Assembly (NCBI GenBank): GCA_002500765.1
Contig: DLSX01000126.1
Span: 1-64,000 of the forward strand
Source of the DNA: Neorhizobium sp. UBA7851
GTDB taxonomy: Bacteria > Pseudomonadota > Alphaproteobacteria > Rhizobiales > Rhizobiaceae
Length of the DNA stretch: 64,000 nt
Direction: 5' to 3'
Below are positions 16,515 to 28,448 of the stretch, piece by piece. The notes under the pieces were generated by a model. That model saw only the letters and a program-made list of their open reading frames with translations. It did not search any database and was not told the origin of the DNA. Within the stretch, counting starts at the first letter, position 1. Each line of letters begins with the position of its first letter. Position numbers and translations under genes: made by a program.

Positions 16515-17864
16515 ATGTCTTCGATTACCTCATCGGCTCCTTCCGGAGCCGCCCCGCGCCGCCTGACCTCCCAGGATTTCAGAACCCTCGGCCTCGCCGC
16601 CCTCGGCGGCGCGCTTGAATTTTATGATTTCATCATCTTCGTGTTTTTCGCGACGGTGATTGGAAAACTCTTCTTCCCACCGGATATGCCGGAATGGCTG
16701 GTGCTGATCCAGACCTTCGGCATCTTCGCCGCCGGTTATCTCATCCGCCCGCTCGGCGGCATCGTGCTCGCCCATTTCGGCGACATGTTCGGCCGCAAGA
16801 AGGTATTCGCCTTCTCGATCCTGCTGATGTCACTTTCGACACTCGGCATGGCGATCATGCCGACCTACGCGACCATCGGCGTCATGGCACCGATCCTTCT
16901 CGTCCTTATGCGCATCCTGCAGGGAGCGGCGATCGGCGGTGAAGTACCCGGCGCCTGGACCTTCGTGGCCGAACACGTCCCATTCCGTCGCGTCGGCTTC
17001 GCCTGTGGCTTCCTGACATCCGGCCTGTCGCTCGGCATCCTGCTCGGCTCGTCGATCGCAACCGTGATCAACACGGTCTTTTCGCCGGAAGCGATCGCCG
17101 ACGGCGCATGGCGCATTCCGTTCTTCATCGGCGGCATATTCGGTCTGCTTTCCGTCTGGATGCGTCGCTGGCTGCAGGAAACCCCGATCTTCGCCGAGAT
17201 GAAGGCAAGCCGCGCGCTTGCGCCGGAACTGCCGTTGAAAACGGTTCTGCGCGATCACCTGCGTGGCGTCATCATATCTATGCTGCTGACCTGGATTCTG
17301 TCTGCGGCAATCGTCGTCACCACGCTCATGACCGCGACCCTGCTGCAGAAGATCTACGGCTACACGGCGCAACAGTCTCTTGCCGCCACCAGCTTCGGCA
17401 CGCTGTTCCTGATCTTCGCCACTTCGGCGGCAGGCAGCGTTGTCGACCGGGTCGGTTCAGGCCGTTTCTTCACAGTAGCAGGTGTGGTTTTCGGTGCAGC
17501 CACCTGGGCCTTCTACAGCTTCGCCGGTACGTCGATCACCCTCATGTTCGCGCTTTATGCGATCATGGGCCTTGCCGTCGGCCTCGTCGGCGCAGTGCCT
17601 TACGTGATGGTCCGCGCCTTCCCGGCCCGCGTCCGCTTTACCGGCCTGTCCTTTTCCTACAACGTTTCCTATGCGATCTTCGGTGGCCTTACTCCGATCG
17701 CGGTCACCTCGGCACTCGCCATCAACCCGATGGCGCATGCGTGGTACCTGCTCTTCATCGCAGCCCTGACGACAGGCGTCGGCATCTACCTGATGCTGCA
17801 TGGCAATACCGTCGAGTCCGAAGCAGGCATCGAGGAACTGACCGCGCGGTTAGCTGAAGCGTGA
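16515..17864 (+). CDS. MFS transporter, metabolite:H+ symporter (MHS) family
   Basis: A 449-residue inner-membrane protein with twelve predicted helices. The MHS signatures are GALEFYDFIIFVFFATVIG at the first helix, RPLGGIVLAHFGDMFGRKKVF in loop 2-3 and LMRILQGAAIGGEVPGAWTF in helix 4. Substrates in this family are organic acids, proline/betaine or citrate; here it is unknown. The start MSSITSSAPSG is preferred to one 26 codons upstream because the extension is not membrane-like and is poorly conserved in type. The gene stands alone and ends in a strong terminator. Confidence 0.9.
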   Translation: MSSITSSAPSGAAPRRLTSQDFRTLGLAALGGALEFYDFIIFVFFATVIGKLFFPPDMPEWLVLIQTFGIFAAGYLIRPLGGIVLAHFGDMFGRKKVFAFSILLMSLSTLGMAIMPTYATIGVMAPILLVLMRILQGAAIGGEVPGAWTFVAEHVPFRRVGFACGFLTSGLSLGILLGSSIATVINTVFSPEAIADGAWRIPFFIGGIFGLLSVWMRRWLQETPIFAEMKASRALAPELPLKTVLRDHLRGVIISMLLTWILSAAIVVTTLMTATLLQKIYGYTAQQSLAATSFGTLFLIFATSAAGSVVDRVGSGRFFTVAGVVFGAATWAFYSFAGTSITLMFALYAIMGLAVGLVGAVPYVMVRAFPARVRFTGLSFSYNVSYAIFGGLTPIAVTSALAINPMAHAWYLLFIAALTTGVGIYLMLHGNTVESEAGIEELTARLAEA

Positions 17865-17895
17865 TCACTGATTTCGATACGACTTGAAATCGGAA

Positions 17896-17926
17896 GGCCG
17901 GGAAGCAAGAACTTCCCGGCCTTTTT
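17896..17926 (+). terminator. rho-independent terminator of the MFS gene
   Basis: A perfect ten-pair stem GGCCGGGAAG / CTTCCCGGCC with a CAAGAA loop and then TTTTT. Confidence 0.92.
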
Positions 17927-18169
17927 GTTAGGTGGTCAATGAAGCTGCATCTGGGTAGCTGAATAACTATGGCCACTCGTTTCCCAGAGAGAAAAAAGCG
18001 GGCGAAAACCAGCACAATCACATACAAAAAAGCGAAGACATCGACGAACTATATTCAAATAAAACACCGGAATAAAAAATACAAATAAACGAAAATGAAT
18101 TGACGTCAAAAATAGATGTAAATTATTATTTAAGGACAGACACAAATCCATATAGAACACGAGAAATGC
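17927..18169 (+). promoter_or_regulatory. AT-rich intergenic stretch with a sigma-70-like promoter
   Basis: This stretch is far richer in A and T than its surroundings. TTGACG (18100-18105), an 18-base spacer and TATTAT (18124-18129) form a good promoter 41 bases before the acyltransferase ATG. No other gene is credible here: the frames present are low-complexity. Confidence 0.5.
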
Positions 18170-19237
18170 ATGAGAAATCACTACGAGGTCTTGGATGCAT
18201 TACGTTTTATCGCCGCTGCCGGCGTTCTTTTATTTCACCTCGCGCATTGGCTGAATTTCCGCTGGTTTATGCCGAATGCTGGCATAGCAGTTGATTTTTT
18301 CTTCTGTCTCAGCGGCTTCGTGATGGTCATTGCCTACCAGCGCAAGATAACCTCACCCTCTGATCTGTTGCCATTTTTTCGCATTAGAATTCTGCGGCTA
18401 TGGCCAATGATCATGCTCGCGACCTTGATCAGCGCCAGCTATCTCATCGCCAAAGGCTTTATGTCGACAGAGGCGCCGACTGCTTTAATGGTTCTCGAAG
18501 CAGCAGGCTTGTCGCTGATTTCCGCCCCCTACATGCACGCACCGGAATCCCTCGGCGGGCCTCAGGTATTTCCCTTGAACGGGCCGCAATTTTCACTGTT
18601 CTTCGAACTGTTCGCGAATGCCGTCTGGGTTGTAATTCTGATAATCTTCTCCCGGCGGCTTTATCTGGCCATCTGCATCGTTCTGGTCCTGTTTTCTGTG
18701 GCCTGCCTTGCTTATGGCTACGGCGGCGACACAACGGAAAATTTCTGGCTTGGCTTCCCGCGGGTAACCGGCTCGTTCTTCCTCGGTATTCTGGCCGGCA
18801 ATCTATTCAAAAAGGACCAGGCCCCGACCATTTGGGGCCAGAGATTATTTTGGGCTTTGTTGCTGCTTACTTTGCTTGTCGCGGTTCTACCGATACCGCT
18901 GGGCAGAATTGCAACCCTCTGGACGATTGCCGCATCGCCGTTCCTGGTTATTCTCGGAGCCAGGCAAAAACTGCCGTCTCGACTGAATTCGGCGGCCACA
19001 TTCAGCGGCACCCTGTCCTACCCGATCTACACCCTGCATTACCCCCTGTTCTGCTGGCTGAACGGCATCTTCGTGATGATCGTGCAGTCACAGAAAGGCT
19101 GGCTGGAAGCGGCTATACTCTTCCCCATGATCATAGCGATTTGCTATGTCGTCACGATCATGATCGAACTACCCGTCATGCGCATGCTGAGACGCGTCAA
19201 CGCGCCAGCAGGAAAGAGCGTGACCGAAAATCCATAA
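18170..19237 (+). CDS. acyltransferase family 3 membrane protein (OafA/YrhL type)
   Basis: A 355-residue multi-pass inner-membrane acyltransferase that would O-acetylate a surface polysaccharide, lipid or similar glycan. The start MRNHYEVLDALRFIAAAGVL carries the family motif with the catalytic histidine in LLFHLAHW (His23 in HLAHW context) and FFFCLSGFVM follows. About ten helices are predicted, and it lacks the C-terminal SGNH domain. The AT-rich promoter region and isolated position suggest horizontal acquisition. No polysaccharide genes adjoin it, so the acceptor is unknown. Confidence 0.87.
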   Translation: MRNHYEVLDALRFIAAAGVLLFHLAHWLNFRWFMPNAGIAVDFFFCLSGFVMVIAYQRKITSPSDLLPFFRIRILRLWPMIMLATLISASYLIAKGFMSTEAPTALMVLEAAGLSLISAPYMHAPESLGGPQVFPLNGPQFSLFFELFANAVWVVILIIFSRRLYLAICIVLVLFSVACLAYGYGGDTTENFWLGFPRVTGSFFLGILAGNLFKKDQAPTIWGQRLFWALLLLTLLVAVLPIPLGRIATLWTIAASPFLVILGARQKLPSRLNSAATFSGTLSYPIYTLHYPLFCWLNGIFVMIVQSQKGWLEAAILFPMIIAICYVVTIMIELPVMRMLRRVNAPAGKSVTENP

Positions 19238-19239
19238 GT

Positions 19240-19270
19240 ACCGGCATGCCTTGCAATGCCGGTGTTGATT
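19240..19270. terminator. terminator between convergent acyltransferase and metH
   Basis: An eight-pair stem ACCGGCAT / ATGCCGGT with an eight-base loop, followed by GTTGATTT on the plus strand. Confidence 0.55.
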
Positions 19271-19303
19271 TACGATCGTCCGTCACACTCTACCCAAGCA
19301 GGC

Positions 19304-23089
<3,786 letters not shown>

Positions 23090-23120
23090 TCCTGATAGAG
23101 ATCAAGGCAACATCCATAAT

Positions 23121-23142
23121 CATATAAAGATGCCTTTATGTG
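23121..23142 (-). promoter_or_regulatory. palindromic operator upstream of metH
   Basis: ATAAAG-ATGC-CTTTAT is a perfect six-base palindrome, extended by CA...TG, 32-53 bases upstream of metH. The position suits a repressor. An ArsR-family regulator of the SahR type is the natural candidate for methionine-cycle genes in this group; that is inference. Confidence 0.5.
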
Positions 23143-23284
23143 AAGTCCAGAACATACGTCGCAATCAATGTCGGATTTGTCGCAACGGCCAACCGTCCGA
23201 TTTATGCCAGATTCGCCAATGACAGCTATGGCCGCAATGACTATAGCCTTTAAGTAAAGTGTTGAGGCACAAGGGAGAAGAAGC

Positions 23285-24541
23285 ATGAGCGAAGCCGGTC
23301 AGCCGTCGAAATTGTGGAGCGAACTTCCCTATCACCGCCGCTGGCTGCTCGATCAGGCAGAAGGCCTGATGGATTTTTTCCAATATCGTGCGATCAACCC
23401 CAAGGGCGGGTTTTACGATCTCGATGATGCGGGCCAACCGCTTCCCGGCAGAAATCCCGTCCGCGGCATCCATGCTTCGGCGCGCATGGTCCATTGCTTC
23501 TCGATCGCCTACATGCTCGGCCGTCCGGGCGCAGGCGACCTGATCGACCACGGCATGAATTTTCTCTGGAACGGCCACCGTGACCAGAAAAACGGCGGTT
23601 ATGTCTGGTCTATGAACGACGACGGCCACGCAGACACCAACAAGCAGGGTTACGGCCACGCTTTTGTCCTGCTCGCCGCCGCCTCCGCAAAGGTCGTAGG
23701 CCATCCGCTTGCGGACAAGATGCTGGCCGATATCACGGAAGTGCTCGAAACACGTTTCTGGGAAAAACAGCATGGCGCCATCGCAGAGGAATTCACCGCC
23801 GAATGGGGACCGATCGATGGCGGCACCTATCGCGGCCAGAACTCCAACATGCATCTCACCGAGGCGCTGATGGCAGCCTATGAGGCGACCGGCGAGCAGC
23901 ATTATCTCGACAAGGCGGAAAGCATCGCCGACCTCATCATCCGCCGTCTTGCAGGCGCGACAGATTTCCGCGTCGGCGAACATTTCGACACGAACTGGAC
24001 ACTCAACAAGGACTATTACCACCCGGACGAAATGTTCCGTCCCTCCGGTACCACGCCTGGCCATGCACTGGAATGGGCCCGTCTTACCCTGCAGCTCTGG
24101 ACGCTCGGGGACAAGAAACATGCCTGGATGCCGGATGCGGCCAAGAACCTCTTCGTACAGGCGATGTCACTTGGCTGGGACAAGAACAAGGGTGGATTCT
24201 TCTACACGCTTGACTGGGCGGACCGTCCGGCCAAGACCAACAAGCTCTGGTGGCCGATGTGCGAGGCGGCGGGCGCGGCCCACTTCATCAACCAGCACCT
24301 GCCAAGCGATCCCTTCTTCGAGGATAGCTACCGGCTGATCTGGAGCACGATTGCCAACCGCTTCATCGACCACAGACACGGCGGCTGGCACGAAGAACTG
24401 ACGGAAGATCTCGTTCCCGCCCACACGCTCTTCCCGGGCAAGGGCGACATCTACCACGCCTTCCAGGCCTGCCTCATTCCGCTTTATCCGGCCGATGGCA
24501 GCCTGACGAAGATGATCGGCGACGCGGACGGGCGCTTATAA
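23285..24541 (+). CDS. AGE-family sugar isomerase (mannose isomerase / YihS type)
   Basis: A 418-residue (alpha/alpha)6-barrel enzyme of the N-acylglucosamine 2-epimerase family. Its length and motifs HASARMVHCFSIAYMLGRPG, GQNSNMHLTEALMAAYEATG and PGHALEWARL match aldose-ketose isomerases (mannose/fructose, or sulfoquinovose) better than the epimerase. Candidate catalytic histidines are in NMHL, PGHALEW and DIYHAFQ. GGGAGAAGAAGC precedes the ATG. It is divergent from metH and has no sugar-transport neighbours, so the substrate is open. Confidence 0.87.
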   Translation: MSEAGQPSKLWSELPYHRRWLLDQAEGLMDFFQYRAINPKGGFYDLDDAGQPLPGRNPVRGIHASARMVHCFSIAYMLGRPGAGDLIDHGMNFLWNGHRDQKNGGYVWSMNDDGHADTNKQGYGHAFVLLAAASAKVVGHPLADKMLADITEVLETRFWEKQHGAIAEEFTAEWGPIDGGTYRGQNSNMHLTEALMAAYEATGEQHYLDKAESIADLIIRRLAGATDFRVGEHFDTNWTLNKDYYHPDEMFRPSGTTPGHALEWARLTLQLWTLGDKKHAWMPDAAKNLFVQAMSLGWDKNKGGFFYTLDWADRPAKTNKLWWPMCEAAGAAHFINQHLPSDPFFEDSYRLIWSTIANRFIDHRHGGWHEELTEDLVPAHTLFPGKGDIYHAFQACLIPLYPADGSLTKMIGDADGRL

Positions 24542-24547
24542 GCCAAA

Positions 24548-24567
24548 CCGTCACCGACCGGTGACGG
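24548..24567. repeat. short perfect inverted repeat after the isomerase gene
   Basis: CCGTCACC-GACC-GGTGACGG, seven bases after the stop codon. There is no T-tract, so it is either a weak 3' hairpin or an operator for the MgtC gene that starts 59 bases on. Confidence 0.4.
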
Positions 24568-24625
24568 AACCTTCCGAACTTCGATCGGTTTCCGGTGTCA
24601 CAACAGTCACGTCGGAACCGATCCC

Positions 24626-25114
24626 ATGCTCGAAAGCATCGCCAACGAATTCTCTCACGAAGCGCCTGTCTCGATAGAAATCCTGATCGTCAGGCTGCTC
24701 GGTGCAGCATTATTCTGCGGCCTGATCGGACTGGAACGTGAAAGCACCAACAATGCGGCGGGCTTGCGCACCAACATGCTGATCGGCCTTGCGGCCTGCG
24801 TCTTCACACTCGTCGGGCTGCAGATCATCCACGAATTCGGCAACCGTCCCGACACCGTCCAGATCGACCCGATGCGCCTTATCGAAGCGGTCACCGCCGG
24901 CATCGCCTTCCTGGCCGCTGGCGTCGTGTTCCAGATGCGTGGCGACGTGAAGGGACTGACGACCGGAGCGAGCATGTGGCTGTCAGGCGCGATCGGCCTC
25001 TGCGTCGGGCTCGGCATGTGGCTCGTCGCGGTGATGGCAACCGTCACCGGTATTCTGATCCTCTGGTTGTTGCGCAAGGCTCAGGTGGCGTCGGGACTAA
25101 AGGACGAGAGATAG
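24626..25114 (+). CDS. MgtC/SapB family membrane protein
   Basis: A 162-residue inner-membrane protein with about five helices. The family motif is GAALFCGLIGLERESTNNAAGLRTNML at the first helices, and AVTAGIAFLAAGVVFQMRGDVKGLTTGASMW follows. MgtC-type proteins are linked to growth in low magnesium and, in pathogens, to F-ATPase control. It lacks the cytosolic C-terminal ACT-like domain of Salmonella MgtC and so is the short form. Function here is inferred from family only. Confidence 0.88.
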   Translation: MLESIANEFSHEAPVSIEILIVRLLGAALFCGLIGLERESTNNAAGLRTNMLIGLAACVFTLVGLQIIHEFGNRPDTVQIDPMRLIEAVTAGIAFLAAGVVFQMRGDVKGLTTGASMWLSGAIGLCVGLGMWLVAVMATVTGILILWLLRKAQVASGLKDER

Positions 25115-25127
25115 GCATCCGGCTTTC

Positions 25128-25856
25128 CTACGCCGCCAGATTTTTCAGCAACTCCAGAATTTTGCGAACGGTACTGGCGTCGGTGCGATATTCTTGCCGG
25201 GCGGAAAAACCAAATTGAACAAGCGCCTCGTCCAGAGAAGTCACCGGCAGGCGACCCGATGCATGAACCTCCCGGACACCGGTTTCAGCAACGATATCCG
25301 CGATGTTTGCCGGCGTAATTCCGCCACCCGCCATGATCGAGATCCGCCCTTGAGCTTGCTCGACGAGGCGACGAAGCATCACCTTCCCGTCTGAAACCTT
25401 TACTGCCTGGCCCGACGTCAATATGCGGTCGAAACCGAGTTCGATTGCTTGCTCCAGAGCCTGCGATGTATCAGGTACAAGGTCAAAGGCGCGATGCAGG
25501 GTCAAGCCCATATCGCCCGCCCGCTTCGCCAAGTCAGCCAGAAGATCGACATCCAGCCGCCCATCCGGAAGGCTGGCGCCCAGCACCACTCCGGCAATTT
25601 TGCTCTCGCGCGCCGCATCGATATCCGCCAGCATCACGTCCCGTGAAGCGGCATCGAACACGAAATCGCCAGCCCTCGGGCGGATCATCGCATAGACCGG
25701 CACCGGCATTTTGGCGGCCAGAACCATCAATCCTTTCGAAGGCGTCAGCCCGCCGACATTCAGGGCAGAACAAAGTTCGATCCGCTGCGCCCCGCCTTCG
25801 ATCGCGGAATTCAGCCCCTCGACGCTATCGACACAAACCTCAAGTAGCACGGACAT
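25128..25856 (-). CDS. cutC: CutC family protein
   Basis: A 242-residue TIM-barrel protein of the CutC family. Motifs are LLEVCVDSVEGLNSAIEGGAQRIELCS at the N-terminus, GLTPSKGLM, VYAMIRPRAGDF and ILTSGQA. The copper-homeostasis role is historical, and the enzymatic activity is uncertain. It overlaps the upstream ROK kinase gene by 17 bases, the last of three overlapping genes on this strand. Confidence 0.92.
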   Translation of the reverse strand: MSVLLEVCVDSVEGLNSAIEGGAQRIELCSALNVGGLTPSKGLMVLAAKMPVPVYAMIRPRAGDFVFDAASRDVMLADIDAARESKIAGVVLGASLPDGRLDVDLLADLAKRAGDMGLTLHRAFDLVPDTSQALEQAIELGFDRILTSGQAVKVSDGKVMLRRLVEQAQGRISIMAGGGITPANIADIVAETGVREVHASGRLPVTSLDEALVQFGFSARQEYRTDASTVRKILELLKNLAA

Positions 25857-26817
25857 TTTCCACTCCCTGCCGTGCTAGGACGGCCGCTCCCAAAAGCCCG
25901 CCATCCTCGCGACGGGTAGCCGGCACCAGCAACGGACGGTCAAACCTGTTGAGAATACGCGCCTTGACCGCCTTATCCAGTACAGCGATCAGCTCTTTGG
26001 CCGAAGCAAGCCCGCCGCCGACTGGCACGATCGACGGCCCGACCGTATTGATCGCCACCGCCAGTGGATCGGCGACGAGTTGCAGATAGGCCTCGATCGT
26101 CTCAGCCGCCTTCACATCCTTCGCCTGCCAGTCCTCGATGATCCGGCGGCTGTTGCGCTCTTCATCATGAAAAAGCCTGTGCAGCTTCTCGATCCCCCGC
26201 GCACCGCCGATCGTATCGACACAACCCGATTGCCCGCAGCCGCAGGAAAAGCGCGGCACCGGCCTGAGCTTGCCGCCAATCTCAACGCTCGTATTCAAGG
26301 CCGGCCCATGCCCCCATTCACCAGTCACACCACCGGCGCCGCGAAGGATACGCCCATCGACGGCAATCCCGCCGCCGATCCCGGTACCGATGATGATACA
26401 GAACACCACCGAATGCCCGCGCCCCACGCCGTCATTCGCCTCGGCCAGCGTCAGGCAATCGGCATCGTTTGCGGCAAAGACCGAACGCCCCGCCACCTGC
26501 GATACCGCTTGAGCGATAGGCAGGCCGGTCAGGCAGGGAATATTCGCCGATAGCCCTTCGCCTGTCACCGGATCGACAAGCCCTGCTGCCGAAAGGCCAA
26601 GAGGCAATGCCCTGCCTACATCCACCTTGTCGGCCAGTTGCCGTAGTGCCGCTGCAAGCTCCCGCCAATCCGCTTTCGGCACCGGCACACGCTCCAATTC
26701 CTCCACCTGCCCCGGCGTTTGAGAAAACCCGAACTTGATGAATGAGCCGCCGATATCGGCGCAGAGCACGGGCGATCCCTCCCACGCATCACGAGACATC
26801 GACATCGCCCGCATCAT
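25840..26817 (-). CDS. ROK family sugar kinase
   Basis: A 325-residue ROK protein, probably a hexose or N-acetylhexosamine kinase. The phosphate loop is ADIGGSFIKFG, the catalytic region is AANDADCLTLAEAN (Asp base), and the zinc knuckle reads CGCGQSGCVD where the usual final residue is Glu. EWGH is present as in the ROK consensus. There is no N-terminal HTH, so it is a kinase and not a repressor. The ATG at 26817 overlaps the upstream stop (ATGA); further in-frame ATGs lie at codons 2, 5 and 7. The sugar is unknown. Confidence 0.87.
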   Translation of the reverse strand: MMRAMSMSRDAWEGSPVLCADIGGSFIKFGFSQTPGQVEELERVPVPKADWRELAAALRQLADKVDVGRALPLGLSAAGLVDPVTGEGLSANIPCLTGLPIAQAVSQVAGRSVFAANDADCLTLAEANDGVGRGHSVVFCIIIGTGIGGGIAVDGRILRGAGGVTGEWGHGPALNTSVEIGGKLRPVPRFSCGCGQSGCVDTIGGARGIEKLHRLFHDEERNSRRIIEDWQAKDVKAAETIEAYLQLVADPLAVAINTVGPSIVPVGGGLASAKELIAVLDKAVKARILNRFDRPLLVPATRREDGGLLGAAVLARQGVENVRAT

Positions 26818-28370
26818 GCTTTCAACTCTTGCAACCAGGCACTGACGATTACTTCGTCTTCTGCTCCAAGACCGTGATTGGCATCGAGTACCTTTGCTGT
26901 CAGCTGAGCACCGGCAGACCGCAGCCGATCCTCCAACTCACCCGCAAGCGGACCATAAAAATCGTCGGTAGCGCTGAGCGACAACACTTGCACCGCCGAA
27001 AGATCGACCGCCGGCCGCTCCTCCAGCACATTCATCGAGCGCAGCAGAACAGCCTTGCGGATCACCTCCGGATGAAGCTGCATCGTCGCGCCGATCATGT
27101 TGCCGCCGTTGGAATAGCCGAGAAACACCGTGCGCACCGGATCGACGCCGTAGGCCGGGCCGATATCCTCGATGAAGGCGACAAAGGCCTCCGCTTCGGA
27201 TGCGATTTCCTTCTGATCGAATGTCGTCTGGTCGAACCGACGGAAGAAGCGCGGCGAGCCTTCGTCCGTCGAGCGGCCGCGCAATCCGATCAGCATCGCA
27301 TTCGGCGCCACCTTGCGCCCGAGCGGCAGCATCGCCGTCTCGTTGGCGCCGCTGCCATGCAGCAGAACGAGCGTGGAACCGTCCCAGTTCTCCGGCATAT
27401 GGACCCGGTGCACGAAAGGCAGTTCGCGATAGATCACCCGCTCTTCGCCCGGCAGGCCGAATTGCGGCAGCATCACTTTCAGCGCCTCGTGGTCAGCCTT
27501 GTAGTGCTTGGGGATGAAAAATCCTGTGCCGAGCGCCTCTACCGTCTCATCAGCAGTAAAGCCCGGATCATCGGTCGCGACCTCGATCAGCGTTCCGCCC
27601 GGCTCGCGCACATAGAGCGAATAGAAATAATGCCGGTCGTGGACATTGATGTCGCCCGCGTCTTCAGCCTGCAGCGCCCTATGCAGATCATCAACCGCTT
27701 CCCGGCTCGTCGCCCTCACCGCCACATGGTCGATCGTCCCTGTGCCGGGTGCCGCCGTCCAGAATCCTCCGGCATTGCGCACATCGATGATCTGCCCGCT
27801 TTCGGAAATCAACCGCTGCACAGCGCCTTCGACCGCATCGGGCACGAAACCCGTGTGACGTTCAAGGAATGCCGCCGTCTCATCGGCCTTTTCCGAAAGG
27901 ATGGTCGCACCGCGAATGCCCCGGATAGCGTCAGCTTCGGCAATGCCGCCTTCCTCCCACCAGACCCAGTCGCCATAGTCATCGACGCCGACCAGCTTGA
28001 CGATGATCCCGTCCGGATCGGTCAGCCTGAGCACCGGCTCGCCGAACTCCTGGGCCGGACCAGTCATCTTCACATTGCATTGCAACGCCCGCGTCAGCCA
28101 GAAGCCGATCGCCTCGCGGTCGACAGCAAAGCTGATCTCGCTCGGTGCTCCGTGGCCTACGCGCCCAAGCGAACCGTCTTCCCAGGCCAGAAACGTGACC
28201 AGCGAACCCGGCGTTGCCGCCCCATCACCATAAAACAGGTGAAGCTGCTGTGCATCCTCGAAACCGGCCGTACGCTTGACGAGCCGCAGGCCCAGAAAAC
28301 CGACATAGAAATCCACATTCGCCTGGATTTTCCGAGTGATTGCAGTGAGGTGGTGAATACCGCTGGTCAT
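26814..28370 (-). CDS. MhqO-MhqD fusion: VOC ring-cleaving dioxygenase plus alpha/beta hydrolase
   Basis: A 518-residue two-part protein. Residues 1-310 are two VOC repeats like MhqO-type hydroquinone dioxygenases, with metal ligands at IHHLTAI (His6 or His7), TIDHVAVRA and GGTLIEVAT (Glu). Residues 325-518 are an esterase like MhqD: LLHGSGANE, nucleophile LGYSNGG (Ser near 420), acid SATDDFYG and histidine DANHGLGAED. In Bacillus these are separate genes for quinone/electrophile detoxification. The sequence reads through without a stop or frame break. It starts an operon with the ROK kinase and cutC. Confidence 0.9.
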   Translation of the reverse strand: MTSGIHHLTAITRKIQANVDFYVGFLGLRLVKRTAGFEDAQQLHLFYGDGAATPGSLVTFLAWEDGSLGRVGHGAPSEISFAVDREAIGFWLTRALQCNVKMTGPAQEFGEPVLRLTDPDGIIVKLVGVDDYGDWVWWEEGGIAEADAIRGIRGATILSEKADETAAFLERHTGFVPDAVEGAVQRLISESGQIIDVRNAGGFWTAAPGTGTIDHVAVRATSREAVDDLHRALQAEDAGDINVHDRHYFYSLYVREPGGTLIEVATDDPGFTADETVEALGTGFFIPKHYKADHEALKVMLPQFGLPGEERVIYRELPFVHRVHMPENWDGSTLVLLHGSGANETAMLPLGRKVAPNAMLIGLRGRSTDEGSPRFFRRFDQTTFDQKEIASEAEAFVAFIEDIGPAYGVDPVRTVFLGYSNGGNMIGATMQLHPEVIRKAVLLRSMNVLEERPAVDLSAVQVLSLSATDDFYGPLAGELEDRLRSAGAQLTAKVLDANHGLGAEDEVIVSAWLQELKA

Positions 28371-28448
28371 GATCTTTAGCCTTGGGTGTCCGGGCTTCGG
28401 CCCGATCGTGTTTCGATTATGGTGTCCGGCGGTTCGCGCCGGAACGGC

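Noticed and set aside
17936..18181. Small minus-strand frame in the AT-rich stretch
   Set aside because: Low-complexity Phe/Leu/Asn-rich product, no ribosome binding site, and it overlaps the acyltransferase promoter.
28078..28100. TTGCAAC half-site in host DNA
   Set aside because: Only one arm is present; the second arm needed for the 16-bp palindrome is missing.
26742..28379. A 545-codon open frame on the plus strand
   Set aside because: Antisense to the MhqO-MhqD fusion; its protein is Arg/His-rich with no domain, as expected for a shadow in GC-rich DNA.
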